DNA of 64,000 bases. Origin: Globodera rostochiensis. Taxonomy: Eukaryota; Nematoda; Chromadorea; Rhabditida; Heteroderidae. A program made the translations under genes and the position numbers. This document shows positions 14,501 to 25,402 of this stretch, one piece after another. Numbering within the stretch: position 1 is the stretch's first letter; each line of letters begins with the position of its first letter. A model generated the notes under the pieces. The model was not told where the DNA came from and ran no database searches. It saw only the letters and a list, made by a program, of their open reading frames with translations. The stretch is from contig JAEVLN010000002.1 in NCBI GenBank assembly GCA_018350325.1, positions 3,870,295-3,934,294 on the forward strand, written 5' to 3'.

Positions 14501-15715
14501 ATTAGCGAATGAGCCCACCCAGGGTCAACCAGGTTGTCCCGATCCGACAGTTCTGAACAGTCAATTCTGATTGCAATATAAATGCCGAAGCTTTTACCAG
14601 ATTAAAAATTACGAAAAATGTAAAGCTCAAATAAAAACATCAGGGATAAGTATGTTCTGTTCACCATTTCTGAGCTCGTTCAACAGTGCGGTGATGTTGG
14701 TGCAAAACTCCTTAAAGTTGGGAATGTCCGCGTGGCTTCGATGTGCAAATGTAGAAGCGCCCGATCGCCATTTCTTCTCGTCAAATTTCCACGATTCGAT
14801 CTTAAAAGTTAAAAAAATTATTGCATTCTTTGCATACGCCCCCCCGCCCACCTCGAGCAGCACTTCTCGCGTTTTAGCTCGGAACTCCTCAGTCCGGTTG
14901 GTCACAAATTGTTCGACGATTGTGGCGCATAATGGGCCCAACAACAGCGCATGGGCCAAATGATCGGCGGTAAAACCCATTTTGTCGGCGAAGTTTTGAA
15001 GGCAAAAGGATAGCAAGTCAAAACTGAAAATTTTGTTTCATTGTATTGTGGAAGCAAAAAAACGCGAGGCAAATCGTTATTCGAAATAAAAAAAAGAATT
15101 TTTGCCAAATTCATACCATTTAAAAAAGAACATCAAATTAAAATAATTTAAAAAACTCATCTAACCTAATCCGACCCTTTATGACCATTTCGTTGACCGT
15201 CTCAACAAATCTGCCCAAGTATTTGGTTTGCTTCAAGTCCAACACGTTAACGATAATCCTCCATATGTTCGAATGAGTTCGGAAAGGAAAGCCGAGCGGG
15301 GCGAGCAGTTCAACAAGATGTTCACGATGGAATGCGGTGAGCAGGACACGATGGAGACACTGGGACGGGAGAGCGGTGGTGCCGACGGCGGGAGTGTTAT
15401 TGTCGTTGTTGCCGGGATTCTGAATTTTCTGTTCAAGTGCAAAAGCATCCACAGTAGCAGGAACATCAATCACTTCATCTCCCGGTTTTTTTGCGACACA
15501 ATATTCTCTATTTCGACATTTAACCCAAACCTTAAAGGCAGTATCGGTGGTTGGTTCTGCCGCTGCTGGGTGATGTTTATCAGCAGATGGAACAGCTTGA
15601 TGTTGTTGGTTGTCGTCTTCAGTCGCTTTGTCACTCATTGCCGACAGCTGCGTTTGCCCATCCACCAGCGGTGCTGGCGGCGTTTGTTGTTGCAATTGCT
15701 GAATTTTATTTAAAA
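11581..15715 (-). CDS. 3'-5' exonuclease, DEDDy family, mut-7/EXD3-like
   Basis: Multi-exon gene encoding a DnaQ-fold 3'-5' exonuclease of the EXD/MUT-7 type, enzymes that trim RNA or DNA ends; nematode MUT-7 acts in small-RNA silencing. Exo I is GVDAEW at about 13905. Exo II lies at about 13690 (LGYQFGDDLVHLR). The late motif region at 12340-12430 reads GLAYLCRRVLGKPLDKQEQC and then WDRRPLR. Exo III is IRYAALDAHCLM at 11963 downward, joined by a clean CAG/GT donor at 12338, so all DEDD acidic residues and the Tyr are present. N-terminal exons at 14344-14560, 14627-15016 and 15138-15695 carry the helical region; the 15138-15695 exon starts after an AG at about 15715 and is Gln-rich. The last exon (11581-11685) and some middle junctions are uncertain. 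The gene may continue upstream into the next feature. Confidence 0.8.
12662..13146 (-). CDS. Unassigned exons inside the exonuclease gene
   Basis: Two open segments lie between the exo II and late-motif exons. One is preceded by a TTTTCAG acceptor at about 12957; it encodes LLPNFPLDKFLLPITDEQEE, then a charged tail, and stops at 12662. The other begins with Met at 13146 (MGQFTMWHYAELRIQQWHDP). Exonucleases of this family have only a short linker at this point, so these may be a small nested gene on the same strand or an insertion in the exonuclease. I recognise no family. Confidence 0.25.
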
Positions 15716-15957
15716 AAATGAAAGAACTAACCAGAAAAAATTATATCTTTCGCAAACTTTGGAGATGAGATTCAAAACTATCGGCCCACCGGCCTCACCT
15801 AAACTTAAATGGTAAAAAAAGCCACAAAAATTTTCTTCCATTTATTGCTATTCGCTCCGCCTGAACACGAAAAACAATTGTTTTTTAAATACACATAGCC
15901 CCTGATGCCGAATTTTATTTATGAGTGGGTATGTCGCCTTTGCAATCAAAACTCTTA

Positions 15958-18133
15958 TTACACAGAAATATGTAAAAAGTAAACAAATACTTGTTGTTGT
16001 TGTTGTTCGTCTGCTATTGCACGCTGTCGCTGTTTTGGCCGCCCGCCGCCCTTTCGCGGTGGCGACGGAGTTCGCTGCGAGGGTATAAAGCCGTCATATT
16101 CGTTGCTGCGCACCGCCTCCTTTGCTGCACTGCGCGAACCGGTTGCTGTCGTCAGTTTGTGATAACGCTTCTCGGCATATTCCATCCACACAAAGAAACT
16201 CTGAAATTGTTTTTTTAAATTAATTATGCTTAGCCGAATTGTCTAGCTTTTGCTTATTAACAGCAACAGGTTAATCTTCTGGGAGTGAGAAATCCCTGTT
16301 AAGTTAAGTTCTGCTGACAAACTTCCGTACATCAAAATCATCGACTCGAACCAACGCATAACAAAATGCAATTAATCTCATTTAACAAATTTTCTGTGAC
16401 TAATAGGACTGGGATTTTTAGGTTTTTACCTATTTTTCTAAACGCCCCCTGCTTTGAAAAGCAAGAAAATTATGTTTTTTAGCTCACAGCAATCGTTTTT
16501 CATCGATTTTTTTAGCACCTATTTTGGTACCTATTTTAGAATTTTTAGTACCTAAAAATCCCAGCCCAAGTGACTAACTCTGAAACAATTTGCCCGGAAA
16601 CGTCTAAAAAAGCAAAAAAAAACCCAAGCCTTTTTCTCGGAGGATTTTCTTTTTAACTCTTACCCAACCCAAACAGCCGCCAATACTCCCAGAAATTGTG
16701 TCGATCCTACACTACTAAACGGAGCCAACCTGAACAAGCACATGTTCCACGCCCATTCCATCCCGGAAAATTGTCATTCCGCCCTCAGAATGCTTATTTA
16801 AAGTGTCCTCATCCAAAGCATGTCGAAGCAACGCAATGAAAAAGTCCAGCACTTTGGCTGCCGACACATTGCTGAACAGGCGAATGCCCGTCTCGAGTGG
16901 AGTCGGCGGACGAGGGATATACTGAATTTAAATTTACACATTTTCATAACCGGACCAATCCCTCCTTAAATTATTTAATAGAATTTTTTGCTCTCATCAG
17001 TGGTAGGCGAGGGCAGGGCCGTAACCAGAAAAAATTTTCGGGGGGGGGCAAGCCATGATTCTTAGTGGTGCATTTCTGCGTTTTATTTTATTTTTCTTAA
17101 GCAGTTTTTTCAACAAAAAAAAAAAGTTCGATTTTCGTTAAATTTTTAGTATTTTTAACATTTTTGTTTAAAAATTGCGTAAAAATCGAAATCGCTAATT
17201 TTCGAATTTTTAAAAAATAGAAGTTTTTTTGAAAACTTCTGGGGGAATGAGGGGGGGGGGGGTCGGCGGTGCCGATAGGCGCCGCCGAGAAAATTTTTAA
17301 GATTTTAACGAGATATTTGTTAAGGGATTTGCAACTAAAATTTAAAAAACGTTAATTTTTTGAACCAGAACCTCTCCCCCGAGCCGGTAGGCGACCAGAA
17401 TCAGGCAGAGCTAATCCCTTATCAGGCTTTTTAAGAAGCGGGGGGGGGGGGTCGGCGGTGCCGACAGGCGCAGCCGGGGAAATGATTTTTTGATGGAATT
17501 TGTTAAGAAAATTGGTCAAAAAATGTAAAAGTGCAAAACAATAGGGTCCACCCTCTTGTTTTTTTTCCTCAAAAAACATTTCGGGAGGTCCTGTCCCCCC
17601 CCTAGTTACGGGCCTAGGCGAGGGCAGGGAGGACACATATCGGAAATAAACAACCGACCTTCTTCCCACTATTCTGCTGCTGTTGTTTCTGTCCCTGCTT
17701 CACAACGTGTCGCATGTCGTGCATTGTGTAAACGGTGCGTAGCGCATCATCCAATTGCTGCACAGTAAAGGCAACCACGGAAATGCCTACGTTATCGACT
17801 GTCGTTTCAATTTGTGCCGTGCCGTTCTCATTTATTATGGTACTCATTCTTTCTCTAAATTTATCGGTTAACCGCGGCGGGACTCGCAGATGAAATTTGC
17901 AGGCTTGAATATTTTCCAAAATAGGTGGGTTTTTATTCTTACACAATCCGGAAGGAATTACACGGGTATAAATTCTAAAGTGCCAGCAATTTTGAAAGTA
18001 CCTTTTTTAAACTCAACCAAATTAACAGATGCACTAGAGGTCGTTTGAGTCTGGCCATTTGAGTCTGGTGACCACTTGATGAACGATGCGCCAAATTTAT
18101 GCCATTTTACCACTAATTCAAAAAAAAAATAAC
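15958..18133 (-). CDS. Unrecognised gene, possibly the 5' part of the exonuclease gene
   Basis: At least four minus-strand exons with plausible splice sites. Exon at about 18130-18004 (VVKWHKFGASFIKWSPDSNG) ends at an AAG/GTAC donor. Exon at about 17925-17658 (RLTDKFRERMSTIINENGTA) ends in a Gln-rich stretch. Exon at about 16920-16730 (ETGIRLFSNVSAAKVLDFFI). Exon at about 16190-15990 (WMEYAEKRYHKL) is followed by a basic Pro/Ser segment ending in poly-Gln. The next exon downstream, at 15715, opens with QLQQQ, so the poly-Gln could be continuous across that intron and make one long gene with the exonuclease. No domain is recognised. Introns contain two hAT-like MITEs. The start codon is not resolved. 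Confidence 0.5.
16404..16569. mobile_element. hAT-like MITE, 8-bp TSD GTGACTAA
   Basis: 166-bp element with 20-bp inverted ends (TAGGACTGGGATTTTTAGGT and TTGGGCTGGGATTTTTAGGT, two mismatches). It is flanked on both sides by GTGACTAA (16396-16403 and 16570-16577). The 8-bp duplication and end sequence fit the hAT superfamily. It has no coding capacity and lies in an intron of the unrecognised minus-strand gene. Confidence 0.85.
17014..17616. mobile_element. hAT-like non-autonomous element, TSD GGCGAGGG
   Basis: 603-bp element with ends CAGGGCCGTAACCAG and TAGGCCCGTAACTAG (right end read in reverse). It is flanked by GGCGAGGG at 17006-17013 and 17617-17624. The flanking identity extends to 15 bp (TAGGCGAGGGCAGGG), more than hAT insertion explains, perhaps because the target already had CAGGG. 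The interior holds two copies of a GC-rich hairpin motif (about 17260 and 17450) and G-runs. It is intronic. Confidence 0.8.
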
Positions 18134-18414
18134 CATGCGGCAGACAGCACATGGTCAGACACTATCCCTCACCATTGAATTATCTTTCGATTTTCGAAAC
18201 CCTGTAACACAAGCTAGCGCTTATATTTCGTGACTAAATTTAGAGATGCTTCTAGTACTCCCTTCTTACCCTACCAAAATTTGGTGGAGCTTGGGGAATT
18301 TTGAAAAAATTTGGTTTGAAAAATTTAAACGTTTTTGACTATAACAAAAATCCTGAGCCGCATTCATTAACCATAATACTGAAAAACGATAAGATGACCT
18401 ATTTTGTTTTCTAG

Positions 18415-18893
18415 CGGTACACCTCGATTCGGCGCGCACGATTCGGCGCGCACGTTTCGGCGCGGCACGATTCGGCGCCGACAAGTTTTTCGTTATAACT
18501 TAGTTCAAAGTCAACTAAACCAAAGTGCAGCATCTGTTTTAGATTTAGCCTCTTTATACTTGGTATCATTCGAAAGCTCTTAGTATGCTGAACCTTTGAT
18601 CAAGCTAAAGCTAAGCGATTTGTCTTTCCAAAAAAAAGTTATAGCTTAAAATCTTTGAAAATTTCCATTTTTCGTGCCAACTTTTAGTTATGGTGCCATA
18701 ACTTTTTTTTGGAAAGACAAATCGGTTAGCTTTAGCTTGATAAAGGTTTAGCATACTAAGAGCTTTCGAATGATACCAAGTATGTTTGGTTTAGTTGACT
18801 TTGAACTAAGTTATAACGAAAAACTTGTCGGCGCCGAATCGTGCCGCGCCGAATCGTGCGCGCCGAAACGTGCGCGCCGAATCGTGGTGCTCC
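18415..18893. mobile_element. Palindromic fold-back element, 9-bp TSD GTTTTCTAG
   Basis: 479 bp that folds on itself almost completely: the left arm (repeated ATTCGGCGCGCAC, then GTTATAACTTAGTTCAAAG) returns in reverse on the right. GTTTTCTAG flanks it at 18406-18414 and 18894-18902. Long inverted arms with a 9-bp duplication suggest a Mutator-like or fold-back origin. The inner sequence (AAGCTAAGCGATT, then AAAAAAGTTAT) is shared with the elements at 22532 and 61959. It sits between LSM5 and the unrecognised gene. Confidence 0.8.
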
Positions 18894-19339
18894 GTTTTCT
18901 AGGGATGTTAAAAGTTTGAAATGGATCTGCCGCCTAAAAGCTTACAAAATTTTAAAATTTTGGTTGCAAATCTGTTAAATTGAGTCAAAATTTTCTGGCG
19001 CGCCGAAGCGTGTTGATTGAAATATAACTCGAGAGGTACCCATCGCAATTTTTCGGACTTCGTCGTTCTTAAAAAGCTTCAAAAAATACTACCGTTTTTC
19101 CAAATTTTGGTTGCAAATCCCGAAATTGAGTCAAAATTTCTCGGCGGCGCCTATCGGCACCGCCGACCCCCCCCCCCCAGAAGTGAAGCAGAATTCTTAA
19201 AAAACTGCATTTGGAAAACGGCAAAATGAAATAGGCAGAACCACCCAGTTTGGCGTCAATCGACACTATTTAAGCAAAACTTCTTTACTTAAATCAAGCA
19301 AAATCAATAGTAAATAAATAAGAAACAATCAATTCCAAT
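18894..19339. other. Intergenic stretch with dispersed GC hairpin motif
   Basis: No gene is seen downstream of LSM5. At about 19138-19178 lies a reverse copy of the GC-rich motif (GGCGGCGCCTATCGGCACCG) that also occurs in or near elements at 17270, 17460, 24180, 43995 and 44312. It is followed by a C-run. Confidence 0.6.
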
Positions 19340-20024
19340 TCAAATTTCAGGCCCTTCTCCACCCGGCACCAGCATTGTGATGTGATTGCCATTCAGCAAA
19401 ATTGTGTCCAACTTCGTCACTCTTTTCCCCTCTGGCGTTCGTTCATACTGAAAATAAAATTAAGGTTCTAGTCCGGTTTATGCGTTCTATGGACTTTTAT
19501 GCGTCCCATCAATGGTTTCACATTTTTATTCAAAAATTAATAACATTTAACAAATTGACAATACAAACAGAAACAAAGCCGATCTCGGTAGTCCTGATTC
19601 GGGTATTTTTTGAAAAAGCCGGACTAGTTTTTGACCCGGGCTGTTTGGGCTGGGAAAATCCGGGTACCCCGGCCCGGTGATGGGACGCATAAACCGGACA
19701 ATAACAAGAAATAATTTGGTAGAAATAAATAGGAACGAGTTCATTACAAAACGCAGTTCAAGCTCCATCCAGTTACGTTACTTTTTTCATTTTTCACCAA
19801 AATTTACATGCCTCAACAACGTCCTCCATGACCATGTTCACGTAGTCGTCGAAACCCACCAATGTCCCAACTAAATTCAACTCGCTCTTTTAATTCATTC
19901 AAAGACAATTCTTACCAATTTCTTTTTCGTTCTTCATAATCACCCATATTTTGGAGCCCACACATTTGTCGATCAATTCCAACGGCAAAAGGGTCGACGG
20001 ATTCACTGCGGTGGAGGAAGTCAT
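19340..20024 (-). CDS. lsm-5: U6 snRNA-associated Sm-like protein LSm5
   Basis: LSm5 is a subunit of the LSm1-7 ring (cytoplasmic decapping) and the LSm2-8 ring that binds the U6 snRNA 3' end. Three exons: 20024-19916, 19870-19812 and 19447-19340, joining to 91 codons, the same length as human LSm5. Sm1 lies in [20 protein letters not shown] and [17 protein letters not shown]; Sm2 ends [17 protein letters not shown]. Intron 1 is GT-AG. Intron 2 can only be removed with a GC donor (GAG/GCATGT at 19811): this gives [12 protein letters not shown] in register with the family, whereas the adjacent GT gives a stop. Intron 2 holds an inverted-repeat element. The start is the only ATG before the conserved N-terminus. 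Confidence 0.95.
19471..19699. mobile_element. Inverted-repeat element in LSM5 intron 2
   Basis: 229-bp segment bounded by GTCCGGTTTATGCG and its reverse complement. A second inverted pair, GCGTCCCATCA and TGATGGGACGC, lies just inside. No clear target duplication was found, so class and ends are approximate. Confidence 0.55.
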
Positions 20025-20338
20025 TTGCCGATGGCTTACAAAATTGCAATAAGAACATTATTAAATAAAAAGACAAATAAATAAACACCGATAAGCCGCG
20101 TTCAATTGGACAGCAAAATTAGAAATGTGACAAAAACTCAAAGAAACGAACAAATTCTAATTCGCACATAAATGGTATCGGAAATTGTAGGGAAAAAAGT
20201 TTTATATGCGCAAAAACAAAATTTTGAGGCAGGTCTACAACAATAATACTCTAAATTGGCAAACAATGATTAATGTAAAACGACCAGAAAAAGCCGAACT
20301 TTTCTTCGAAACCCTCAATTTCCGATCCAAAAAACATT

Positions 20339-23300
20339 TCACGCAGCTTCCGTCCTCTTCTGCTCCTTGTAGAACAAGTTCAAGTTGTAGCACGATTCAG
20401 CCGTCTCTCCGACCAAATTCGGTGCGTATTTGCCCTGCACGACGCCGTCCACCGTTTTGCCTTCAAGCACATCCAATGCTTTCAGCTTGGTCAAAATTTG
20501 CCGTTCCTCCTCATCGAGTCGCGCCAGTTCGGCATCAGTCTGTGCCATCCGCTCCTCTCTGCCCTCCTTGAATTTGATGAGATTCTGACTCAAAGAACTT
20601 CAACATCGCCCAATTACCCTGAATTTGGCATGCAATTCAGCCAAACGCCTCTCCTTCACCGCGTCAACACGGCGACGCAATTGAGCCTCGGACCAAATCT
20701 GGAATATATTAATATAAGACACAACAAAAAAACTGCAATTAGAGAAAATAGAAGAAATAATGATTTCCCTAAAACCTAATTTATAGTATTATATGTACTA
20801 GAAGAACGGACTTCGAAAATCTCGGCGAGACTGTCTCGGTCCAATCTCTAATGTGCACACCTTTCGTGTCATTATTTTGTCCTGCGGCTTCTCCACGTGA
20901 TACGCGATGTTCAGCACACCAAGCACTCTTTCGAACTCTTCTTCGTTTTGCTCGCGTAATTGTCGTAACTAAAATTATTAAATAAAAGAAATTATAAAAA
21001 ACAAAAGATATTTTAAACAATACTAGGTCGTTTCATAATTAAGTTCGCTTTTTGATTTGGATATGCATATGTTTTTTTAAATTAGTTCAAAGATTTTGAT
21101 TTTTCTATAAGCAATTCGACGAGATTTTTTCGAGATGCTCGATTGAAATCTCGATCGAACAATTTTTACCACTCCTATCTGAGCAGAGCAACGTGTTGTC
21201 GATGTAGCTTTGTCGCGACTGAGACCAAAATTGGGGGGGGGGGGGGGGGGTGCTGCCCCGGTGGGCGAATTTGGTTCAGCCGGAATGTTTGGGGGAGGGG
21301 TGTCGAACCAAGGGGATTTGTTGGGGTTCACTTCTTTATTCGTCAATATTCCAGGGACAAATGCATCGGTTAAAGCGAGTAGAAGCTAGGGGGAGAGGGG
21401 TTTGTATAGAACGGAGGGGGTGGTTGGCATAACAGGGAGGAGGAGCGGCCACGGACTGAACTGCCCGGGAGTAAAGAGAGTTGTCTTAAATAGCCAATGA
21501 ATTCTAGTTGAGATGAGGTTGAAGGATCGTGGGACGGGAGGCCTTCATGTGGGAAAGGCCAGTGATTGCTGAGGGGGAGATCGATGGGAAGCGATAGGGA
21601 CATAAGTTATGGTAGTCTTTCCGGTCGGTTATGTGACCGGAAATTGCGGGAAATGGGGAGAGCGGGGAGGGAGCGTGGGAAATGGCGATCCGCGACAGCT
21701 TTCCATACCGACGAGAAAAAAATTCCCGAACCGGTTTGGTCGAAAAAGCCAAAAACGGGTTTTCCGGTTTTAAACCGATTTGGAGTGGAGATAGCTGCGC
21801 GACACAAGAGGTGTAAAGGTATGAGACACGCTTATTCTGCATCAAATACAAAAAAACTCATCCGAATCCGACAACTCCTCTTTTGGCTTGAAAACACTTA
21901 AATTTTCTGTCTTCTCGATGTACTTTTTGGCCACTTTCGGTCATTTTCTTCAGTAAATTTGTCAAAAAATGGCAACAAAAAAAGACAAAAAATCTGATAG
22001 GACAAATACAGGGTGCGTAATTTGTTGTGATTAAGTTTTAGCCCTGATTCTGATGAACATTTTATGTGTAATATTTATGTTTTTTTTCTTCTTTTATTCA
22101 TAAAATAAAAATTGATTTAAAAAGTGCGGGAACTTTTTACGCACCCTGTATTTATAATTAAAAGGCGTAATACGTCTTTTTGGGAGGTCACTGCCGGAAT
22201 AATTGGGAAACTATCGATACTCCTCCTTTTAATGAAGCATTTCTCTTTTAATGGGGGTGGGGCGTTTAGATTCTGCTTTATTATAATAATTCTTAAATGA
22301 TTTACCATTTTTCTACGATAGTTGATCAACAGATAAGTTCTTTGGGACAACCAGGTCGGCCTCTTACGCGTGTTGTACCACGGCTTTTGGGGTGCCCGTC
22401 TCTGCATCAGCTCTTCATACAACGCGGTCCAGTGGCGAATGGTGGCGGTGGCCCAGGCAACTGTTTGGAAAAATAAATGATTAGACCAATATAAGCAATC
22501 AGCCGAACTGATCAGATAAGTGATGATCAACGGTAAAAAGACGATTCGTTCCCGGCCGATTCGTTCACCCCCGATTCGTTCTCTTTTCAAAAGTTTTTTC
22601 GTTATAACTTCTTTCAAAGCTAACCAAATCAAACATTTTTGGTATCATTCGAAAGCTTACAACTAGTAGAAGCTTTCAAAAGCAAAAGCTAAGCGATTGG
22701 TCAAATCTCAAAAAAGTTATGACCAGCAACCGTTTTTTTGGCCACAATTGGCCATAACTTTTTTGAAATTTGGCCAATCGCTTAGCTTTTGCTTCTGATA
22801 GCTTCTACTACTAGTAAGCTTTCGAATGATACCAAAAATGTTTGATTTGGTTAGCTTTGAAAGAAGTTATAACGAAAAAACTTCTGAAAAAGAGAACGAA
22901 TCGGGGGTGAACGAATCGGCCGGGAACGAATCGTCCTCCGTCCATGATCAACATGACATTTATGATTCAATTTAGGAAAGTTTACGAAAAACTATCACAA
23001 TTTGTGTAACCACTTATTAAAAATACTATATAAATATAAGAACTTTTCGAAGTCAGTGAATGAACATCCAGTTCATCATGACGCACTCTGTCCATCAATT
23101 CCCTAAATGAAAAAAAAAATTTGAGAATGTTATATTTTTCTTACTTTTCAAGTTTTTGTGTCTAAAAGACCGGTTCTCTTTTTGTAATTAAAATGTAAAT
23201 GAATCTTTTCTAATAAACTTTTTCCACGCCGCGGTGAGGTCACTGCGTTCACCATGCTCCAGGCTGTAGACGCGTTGCACATCGTTTGGCGCGTTCTGCA

Positions 23301-24646
23301 ACAAAAGCATTTTTGTTTCAGTTCTATTTGGTTTAGAAAAAGAAAATAACTAAAATTTTTAGGAAAAAGGCCAAGTCAGATGACCTAACCAAAATGCAAA
23401 AAACTTTAAATTTATACCTATCCCGTTTTGTAGACTAAAACGTGTCAGAAAATTATTATAAATTAAATGGTCAGTTTGATGAAATTTTCTTGCGGAACTT
23501 CAAAAAATTTATTTGTAATTTTGTACAAGCCCTCGGATTACCTGCAAAACCTTCAGTCCCCGGTATTGAAGCCGAGGCTGCGCCATGTCCAGAGCGGGTA
23601 GTCCAAAGTCGAAAAGGTAAAACAAAAAATAATGAAAATAAATAAAATATAATAAAACCTGTGGTATTGCCAATCAGCGAGTCTTGAGCCTTGAAGATCA
23701 ACTCGCGCTCGCTGCCAATTTTCTCTTCCCACAGCGCTTTCAATGCGTCAATGTAATATTCATCTGTGTAAAATTTTAAAAAAATATGAAAATTCACAAA
23801 AAGTAAAAAAAATATATTTTTTGGGGTTTCCCATTAACGACCATGATTTTAAATGTAAAAGTTAACTCGGACCAAATAATCCGGTCCAGGTTTTAGCCAA
23901 AACTGCAGATTACGTCCTACCAAATCCGGATAATTCGGGCCAGGGCCGTAATCAGAAAATCCTATCGGATTTGATTTGACACAAATAAGCGACAATTAGA
24001 ATTGCCAAAAACTGCCAACAACTCTTTGTTTTTCGTATAATTACTTTGAAATTGGGTTCAGCGCTTAAAATCGTTAAAAGATTAACGTCCGCCCGCGTTT
24101 ATGATACGACCAGGGACGTAGCTAGAAAAAAATTTCGGAGGGGGGAATTGATCCATCGGAGCGCCAGGAGCGGCCCGGAGGTGCCGATAGGCGCTGCCGG
24201 GAAATTTTTTTTGATTTTTGATGGCAATTTGTTAAGAAAATTGATCAAAAAGTTGTTAAAGTGTAAAACAATAGGGTCCCCCCTCTTGTTTTTTTTTCTC
24301 TAATTTCATTTCGGGGGGGGGGGGGGAAATTCCCCCCCCCCTGGCTACGTCCTTGGATACGACAAAAAACAAAAAAATTTTCAAAACACCCCCATTTCCA
24401 ATTAGCGCCCATTTTTCCCCCAACGGCCCTCCTCCAAAAAAAATTCTGGCCACGGGCCTGCAACAAAACACAGCTTAATTACGGTTACGGATCCGCTCAC
24501 TTATTTCCAGCTTCTCGGCCTCCTTCTCAAAATAGGCGGTGTCCTGGCGAGCCGGGTCCGTCACTTTTTTGTGCTTGTTGAAAAAGGGGTGCAAGCCATG
24601 CGAAGCGGGCGAACTCCAATGGAGCAAAGCGCGTGGAATCTTTGGA
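20339..24646 (-). CDS. mrps-15: Mitochondrial ribosomal protein uS15m
   Basis: Component of the mitochondrial small ribosomal subunit. Clear exons from 5' to 3': 24646-24490 (acceptor at the left side), about 23774-23662, about 23604-23542, about 23292-23225 (NAPNDVQRVYSLEHG), about 23100-23048, 22460-22306 (TATIRHWTALYEEL to YLLINYRRKM), 20968-20861 (LRQLREQNEEEFERVLGVLN), 20698-20618 and 20584-20339. The run RRKM, LRQLREQNEEEFERV, AYHVEKPQDKIMTRK follows the S15 core helices and C-terminal extension of animal uS15m. All joined phases checked agree. The initiating exon upstream of 24646 was not identified. Introns carry a mariner-like MITE, a fold-back palindrome and a hAT-like MITE. Confidence 0.82.
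22009..22148. mobile_element. Tc1/mariner-like MITE, TA flanks
   Basis: 140-bp AT-rich element with inverted ends CAGGGTGCGTAA, flanked by TA on each side. End form and TA target fit the Tc1/mariner superfamily. It lies in the uS15m intron between 20968 and 22306 and has no coding capacity. Confidence 0.7.
22532..22943. mobile_element. Palindromic fold-back element, 9-bp TSD ATGATCAAC
   Basis: 412-bp near-perfect palindrome whose arms begin with GACGATTCGTTCCCGGCCG and continue through GTTATAACTTCTTTCAAAG. ATGATCAAC flanks it (22523-22531 and 22944-22952). The inner core (AAGCTAAGCGATTGG, AAAAAAGTTATG, GCTTTCGAATGATACCAA) is homologous to the element at 18415. It is inside an intron of the uS15m gene. 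Confidence 0.85.
24111..24355. mobile_element. hAT-like MITE, 8-bp TSD GATACGAC
   Basis: 245 bp with ends CAGGGACGTAGCTAG and CAAGGACGTAGCCAG, flanked by GATACGAC at 24103-24110 and 24356-24363. The interior includes the GC hairpin motif and facing G/C-runs. Single end-like sequences at 23941 (CAGGGCCGTAATCAG) and 24446 (reverse, CAGGCCCGTGGCCAG) surround it, perhaps an older element in which it landed; no duplication is visible for that outer pair. It is intronic in the uS15m gene. Confidence 0.85.
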
Positions 24647-25402
24647 AGAAGAATAAGAGCAATTTACTCCGCTTTTTAAAGCATAAGCCGCTGTGGAACG
24701 AAAATGCAGTTTTTGGTTTCAATTCGATCAAAAAAGATGCTTTAAAAAATAGGTAGTTAAATTTTAGCGATATTTTATGCTTCGTTCTAAATGAGTAAGA
24801 ATTTTGCGGGTTTCTGTATTGCCCAGGAAAAGGCGGGAAGAAAGTTGCCACATCCATTACCTGCAGTCCAGACTGAGTCATATTATTGATGATAACACTT
24901 CTCAACATTTGAAAAATCAACCAAAAAATGAAATAGGTATGTACGTATAAATATGCAAAGAGCAAAGCTAAAAAAAGGCATTTACATATTCTGAAAGGCC
25001 CAATTTGTAAGGAATGTGAATTTTAGGCTTGCCTATTTTTCTGCAGCTTTATCTGCGAAAATTTATGTATGTACAAAATAATGTTCAGTACCGTGCTGTT
25101 TTCCAATTTTGGCCTTAACATGCAGGATAGCTTTATCCCGTCGAGAACATTGTTTTTTGAAAACTCAAAAAACACAATGCCAACACAATTGAAACATCAA
25201 AGAAAGATACCTAAAATCATAGATCCATCCCCACGGGACCGGACTTCGGACAGGGTTTTCCTTAACCGTAAATCAATTTTAACAAAAACAAGTCCGATTA
25301 GGAATTTATAGGAAGGGACTAAAAAGTCACTCTAATTCACATATTGTTCGAATGAATGCTATTTTAGGCCTCTCGTCAACCCCTATTCGTAAAACAATAA
25401 TA

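Noticed and set aside
21370..21901. Overlapping open frames on both strands, 21370-21901
   Set aside because: Purine/pyrimidine-skewed intron sequence of the uS15m gene; no family resemblance or splice support.
23941..24460. Outer hAT-like element containing the one at 24111
   Set aside because: End-like sequences face each other, but the 8-bp flanks (ATTCGGGC and CAACAAAA) do not match, so a single element is not supported.
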